Positions 60,679 through 64,000 of a stretch of DNA of 64,000 nt are shown one piece after another (positions within the stretch are counted from its first letter, which is position 1; each line of letters opens with the position of its first letter). A model generated the notes under the pieces. It had not been told where the DNA came from. It was given only the letters and a program-made list of their open reading frames with translations, and searched no databases. The DNA is from Achromobacter xylosoxidans (GTDB taxonomy: Bacteria; Pseudomonadota; Gammaproteobacteria; Burkholderiales; Burkholderiaceae_B). A program made the translations under genes and the position numbers. The stretch spans positions 930,001 through 994,000 of the forward strand of contig NZ_CP061008.1 in NCBI RefSeq assembly GCF_014490035.1. Reading direction: 5' to 3'.

Positions 60679-61832
60679 GCGCTCGGCCGCTGCGTGTCCT
60701 GCACATCATCACCGGCCTGGGGCAGGGTGGGGCGGAATCCGTGCTGTTCCGCCTGGCGACCTATCCCGGGGCGGATGTGGAACATGTCATCGTGTCGCTG
60801 ACCGACGAGGGCATCTATGGCGAGCGCCTGCGCGCGGCAGGCGTCGCGGTGCATGCGCTGGGCATGAAACGCGGGCGGGTCAGCCTGGGCGGTTTCATGG
60901 CGCTGCGTTCGCTGATCGCCGCGACGCGTCCCGACGCGGTGCAGACCTGGATGTACCACGCCGATCTGATCGGCGGCCTGGCGGCGCGCCTGGCAGGCGT
61001 GCGGGCCATCGCCTGGGGCATACGCAATTCGGGCGAACACCTGGAGCGCAGCAGCCGTTCGGCCCGCTTGGTGCTGCGGGCGTGCGCGCTGCTGTCCGGC
61101 CGCATACCCAAGGCCATCGTATGCGCCGCCCAGAAGTCGGCGCAGCGCCATGCCGACAAAGGCTATGACCGCGAACGCATGGTGGTGATCGCCAACGGCT
61201 ATGACTTGTCGCGCTATGCGCCGAATGACGAGGCCCGGCAGCGGGTGCGCGCGCAATGGGGCTTGCCGCAGGACGTGCCGGCCATCGGTTGCGTGGCCCG
61301 CTGGGATCCGCTCAAGGACCACGCCAACCTGCTGCGCGCCATCGCCGCGCTGGTACGCGATGGACGCGACGCGGGACTGCGCTGCGTGCTGATAGGTCGT
61401 GGCATGGACACCGCAAACACTGAGCTGGCGGCCTTGATCGACAGGCTGGGCCTGCGCGACCGGTTGGTGTTGGCGGGTCCCAGCGACGACGTGCCCGCCG
61501 CAATGAACGGGCTGGACCTGCATGTCCTGTCCAGCTGCGCGGAAGGCTTTCCCAACGTGGTAGCCGAGGCCATGGCCTGCGGCGTCTACTGCGTCGTGAC
61601 GGACGTGGGTGACGCGGCCTTTATCGTTGGCGATGCCGGCGTGGTGGTGCCGCCGGAGCAGTCCGAGGCGCTGGCCCGCGGCATTGAAACAGCCCTGTGC
61701 GAAGTGGCCTCGCGCGGCCGTACGCGTGCAGGCGAGGCGGGCCGCGCCCGCGTGCTGGAAAATTTCGACCTGGCGCGCATGGTGCAAAGCTATATCGCGG
61801 TGTGGCGCCGCATCTCAGGAGTCAAAGCATGA
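60675..61832 (+). CDS. GT4-family glycosyltransferase
   Basis: A 385-residue GT-B glycosyltransferase. It starts with HIITGLGQGGAESVL and has AEGFPNVVAEAMACG as the donor-site motif. It is likely peripheral to the inner membrane. Its ATG overlaps the previous stop (ATGA) and its own stop overlaps the next start in the same way, showing tight translational coupling of the last three transferases. Confidence 0.9.
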   Translation: MSARPLRVLHIITGLGQGGAESVLFRLATYPGADVEHVIVSLTDEGIYGERLRAAGVAVHALGMKRGRVSLGGFMALRSLIAATRPDAVQTWMYHADLIGGLAARLAGVRAIAWGIRNSGEHLERSSRSARLVLRACALLSGRIPKAIVCAAQKSAQRHADKGYDRERMVVIANGYDLSRYAPNDEARQRVRAQWGLPQDVPAIGCVARWDPLKDHANLLRAIAALVRDGRDAGLRCVLIGRGMDTANTELAALIDRLGLRDRLVLAGPSDDVPAAMNGLDLHVLSSCAEGFPNVVAEAMACGVYCVVTDVGDAAFIVGDAGVVVPPEQSEALARGIETALCEVASRGRTRAGEAGRARVLENFDLARMVQSYIAVWRRISGVKA

Positions 61833-62962
61833 GCGCAGGGCGCCGCCTGCTGTTTGTCGTCAACAATCCGGCCTTCTTCATGTCGCACCGCGTGCCGGTG
61901 GCGCTGGCCGCGCAACAGGCGGGCTACGAGGTACATGTCGCCACGATGGACGGTCCGGCCGTGGCGGACATCGAGGCGCTGGGCATGACGCATCACGCCA
62001 TACCCATGACGCGCAGCGGCAAGCATCCCTTGCAGGAGTTGGGTACGCTGCTGGCCCTGATACGGCTGTTCCGCCGCCTGCGGCCGCAGATCGTGCATCT
62101 GGTCACGATCAAGCCCGTGCTCTATGGCGGCATCGCTGCCCGCTTGACGCGCGTGCCGGGCATGGTCGCGGCGATTTCCGGACTGGGCTTTGTGTTCCTG
62201 TCCAATTCCCTGAAGATGAAGCTGGTGCGCGCCGTGGTCGCGCGCCTGTACCGGCTGGCGCTGGGCCATCCCAATAGCCGCGTGATCTTCCAGAACGCCA
62301 GCGACCGCGATTTGCTCAAGTCGCTGGGTGCGGTGCGCGACGCCCAGGTCGTCATGATCCGGGGCGCGGGCGTGGACCTGAATGCGTATCGGGCCCAGCC
62401 CGAACCGCCGGCGCCGCCGGTCGTGGTCACCATGGTGGCCCGATTGCTGCGCGACAAGGGCGTGCAGGAATTCGTGCAGGCGGCCAGGCTGCTGCGCGAG
62501 CGTGGCTTGTCTGTCACGATGCAGCTGGTCGGCGGCGTGGACGCCGGCAATCCGGCCTCGGCGACGCAGGACGATGTGGATGCCTGGCAGCGGGAAGGCT
62601 GCGTGCGCGCATTGGGCGAACGCTCCGACGTGGCCGCGCTGTACGCCGCCTCGCATATCGCCGTGCTGCCTTCCTATCGTGAAGGTCTGCCCAAGTCGCT
62701 GATCGAGGCGGCAGCCTGCGCGCGCGCGGTCGTGACTACCGATGTGCCTGGTTGCCGCGATGCGATCGAACCCGGCGAGACGGGACTGCTGGTGCCGGTG
62801 CGCGACGCGCAGGCGTTGGCGGACGCCATCGCGCGTCTGGCCGAGGATCCGGTCTTGCGGCAGTCCATGGGCGCCGCAGGCAGGGCGCTGGCCGAGCGCG
62901 AGTTCAACATCGAGCGCGTGGCGCGCATCCACGTGGAAATCTACGACGCGCTCAGCGCCTGA
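61829..62962 (+). CDS. GT4-family glycosyltransferase, PglA/CapM-like
   Basis: A 377-residue GT-B glycosyltransferase. FVVNNPAFFMSHRVPVA, IVHLVTIKPVLYGG and ISGLGFVFLS are the pattern of PglA-, CapM- and WbpY-type enzymes, which often act on the first lipid-linked sugar. The E-x7-E segment is REGLPKSLIEAAACA. The start was set at the ATG overlapping the previous stop. A GC-rich hairpin and convergent pgi follow, so this is the end of the operon. Confidence 0.9.
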   Translation: MSAGRRLLFVVNNPAFFMSHRVPVALAAQQAGYEVHVATMDGPAVADIEALGMTHHAIPMTRSGKHPLQELGTLLALIRLFRRLRPQIVHLVTIKPVLYGGIAARLTRVPGMVAAISGLGFVFLSNSLKMKLVRAVVARLYRLALGHPNSRVIFQNASDRDLLKSLGAVRDAQVVMIRGAGVDLNAYRAQPEPPAPPVVVTMVARLLRDKGVQEFVQAARLLRERGLSVTMQLVGGVDAGNPASATQDDVDAWQREGCVRALGERSDVAALYAASHIAVLPSYREGLPKSLIEAAACARAVVTTDVPGCRDAIEPGETGLLVPVRDAQALADAIARLAEDPVLRQSMGAAGRALAEREFNIERVARIHVEIYDALSA

Positions 62963-62971
62963 TACGGCAGC

Positions 62972-62994
62972 GCCGGCGCCGGGGAGGCGCCGGC
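62972..62994. terminator. GC-rich hairpin between the glycan locus and pgi
   Basis: Perfect nine-base-pair stem (62972-62980 with 62986-62994) and GGGGA loop between convergent genes. There is no T-run, so termination may need help or be partial. Confidence 0.45.
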
Positions 62995-63000
62995 TAGCGC

Positions 63001-64000
63001 TCAAGGACGGCGCGTGATCGCGTCGATCCAGTAGCGGGTGGAAGGATCCTGCTGGCTGGCTTGCTGCGAATTCAACTCATGCATGATGCCCTTGGCCAGG
63101 GCCTTGCCGAATTCAACGCCCCATTGGTCGAAGGGATTGATGCCCCAGACCACGCCCTGCGTGAACACCTTGTGTTCGTACAGCGCCAGCAGCGCGCCCA
63201 GCGTATAGGCCTCCAGGCGCGGCAGCACGATGAGCGAGGACGGCCGGCCGCCCGGATGGACACGGTGCAGCGCCAGCAGCCGCGCGCGGTCGGGATCGCT
63301 TTCGATGGCCGAGGTTTCGGCCAGCGCTTCCTCGTAGGACTTGCCGCGCAGCAGCGCCGAACGCTGCGCCAGGCAGTTGGCGATCAGCAGCTCGTGGTGC
63401 CGCGCGTAGGCGTGGTCGGGTTTTTCGCACAGGATGAAGTCGACGGGGGCGCCCCGGGTGTCCTGGTGCAGCCACTGGAAGAAGGTGTGCTGGCAATCGG
63501 TGCCCGACATGCCCCAAACGGCCGGGCCGGTGGGCACGCCGGCAGGGCTGCCATCGGCGGTGGCGACCTTGCCCAGCGACTCCATTTCCAGCTGCTGAGC
63601 CCAAGGCACGATGTGATAGAGCCGTGAATCATAGGGCGCAATCACCAGGGAATCGTAGCCCAGCACGCTGCGGTTGACGACGCCGGCCAGCGCCAGCTGG
63701 ACGGGCGCATTTTCCTCGACGGGCGTGGTGCGGAAATGCTCGTCCATGGCGGCCGCGCCCGCCAGCAACTGGTCAAAGGCGTCGGTACCCAGCGCCAGCG
63801 CGACTGGCAGGCTGATCGCGGACCACAGCGAATAGCGTCCGCCGACCCAATCCCAGATCTGGAAGATGTGATCGGGCAGGATGCCCAGGTTCAAGGCCGC
63901 CTCGACGTTGGCGGTGACCGCCACGACCTGCCTGATCGGATCCGCCACGCCGGCATCGCGCAGCCAGTTCATGGCGACCTCGGCATTGGCCAGGGGTTCG
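63001..64000 (-). CDS. pgi: Glucose-6-phosphate isomerase, C-terminal part (runs off window)
   Basis: 333 codons of the C-terminal part are visible; the frame is open to the right edge, so the start lies outside. It interconverts glucose 6-phosphate and fructose 6-phosphate in the cytoplasm. The signatures are IWDWVGGRYSLWSA, then GMSGTDCQHTFFQWLHQ and INPFDQWGVEFGKALA near the end. Fructose 6-phosphate is the entry to UDP-GlcNAc, the precursor of the neighbouring glycan locus, but pgi is on the opposite strand, so shared control is not implied. Confidence 0.95.
   Translation of the reverse strand, partial: EPLANAEVAMNWLRDAGVADPIRQVVAVTANVEAALNLGILPDHIFQIWDWVGGRYSLWSAISLPVALALGTDAFDQLLAGAAAMDEHFRTTPVEENAPVQLALAGVVNRSVLGYDSLVIAPYDSRLYHIVPWAQQLEMESLGKVATADGSPAGVPTGPAVWGMSGTDCQHTFFQWLHQDTRGAPVDFILCEKPDHAYARHHELLIANCLAQRSALLRGKSYEEALAETSAIESDPDRARLLALHRVHPGGRPSSLIVLPRLEAYTLGALLALYEHKVFTQGVVWGINPFDQWGVEFGKALAKGIMHELNSQQASQQDPSTRYWIDAITRRP

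Overview
The window is a GC-rich, densely packed chromosomal segment of a betaproteobacterium. Gene content and order (apbC-tamA-tamB-dcd, a glycine-riboswitch-controlled gcvTHP set, MHYT-GGDEF-EAL signalling, M81 metallopeptidases with a peptide ABC transporter, a BbZIP-like transporter) best fit the Alcaligenaceae, in the Achromobacter/Bordetella neighbourhood. This is inferred from protein families; no rRNA or tRNA gene was seen. No insertion sequence, phage or CRISPR array was found either.

Region 1 (1-7.7 kb): the start of a receiver-like regulator runs off the left edge. It is followed by a 660-base non-coding stretch with a strong terminator that has no visible gene, an XRE-type regulator, an acyltransferase-3 membrane protein that overlaps it tail to tail, two tandem META-domain lipoproteins, the tRNA hydroxylase gene trhO, metG and a small membrane protein. 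Region 2 (7.7-18.4 kb): apbC, tamA, tamB and dcd run rightward. They are followed by a VOC-GNAT fusion, a membrane diguanylate cyclase, a GNAT enzyme and a small unknown protein. Region 3 (18.7-28.9 kb): a basic amino acid decarboxylase with a YhiN-type flavoprotein, a manganese-type sodA with a candidate Fur box followed by a ZIP metal transporter, then a tandem glycine riboswitch and gcvT-gcvH-gcvP. Region 4 (28.9-45.5 kb): a YdgA-like protein fused to a YbjN-like domain, then a long leftward operon (two M81 metallopeptidases, a peptide-type ABC transporter, an amidase). Next come mmsA and an omega-amino acid transaminase, which diverge from a MocR-type regulator with paired operators. Region 5 (45.5-50.8 kb): folA, an MHYT-GGDEF-EAL protein, thyA, an OsmC-family protein and coq7.

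Region 6 (51.0-63.0 kb) is a surface-glycan locus. A WecA-like initiating transferase is followed by TviB/TviC-type enzymes that should make UDP-GalNAcA, a MurJ/MviN-family flippase, four GT4 glycosyltransferases and an AsnB-type amidotransferase. No Wzy polymerase, Wzz or O-antigen ligase lies in it. It ends against a convergent, partial pgi. Upstream is a 780-base structured non-coding region containing a candidate small RNA with its own promoter, two C-rich anti-Shine-Dalgarno-like segments and a perfect intrinsic terminator. I regard this RNA as the most interesting possibly undescribed element in the window.
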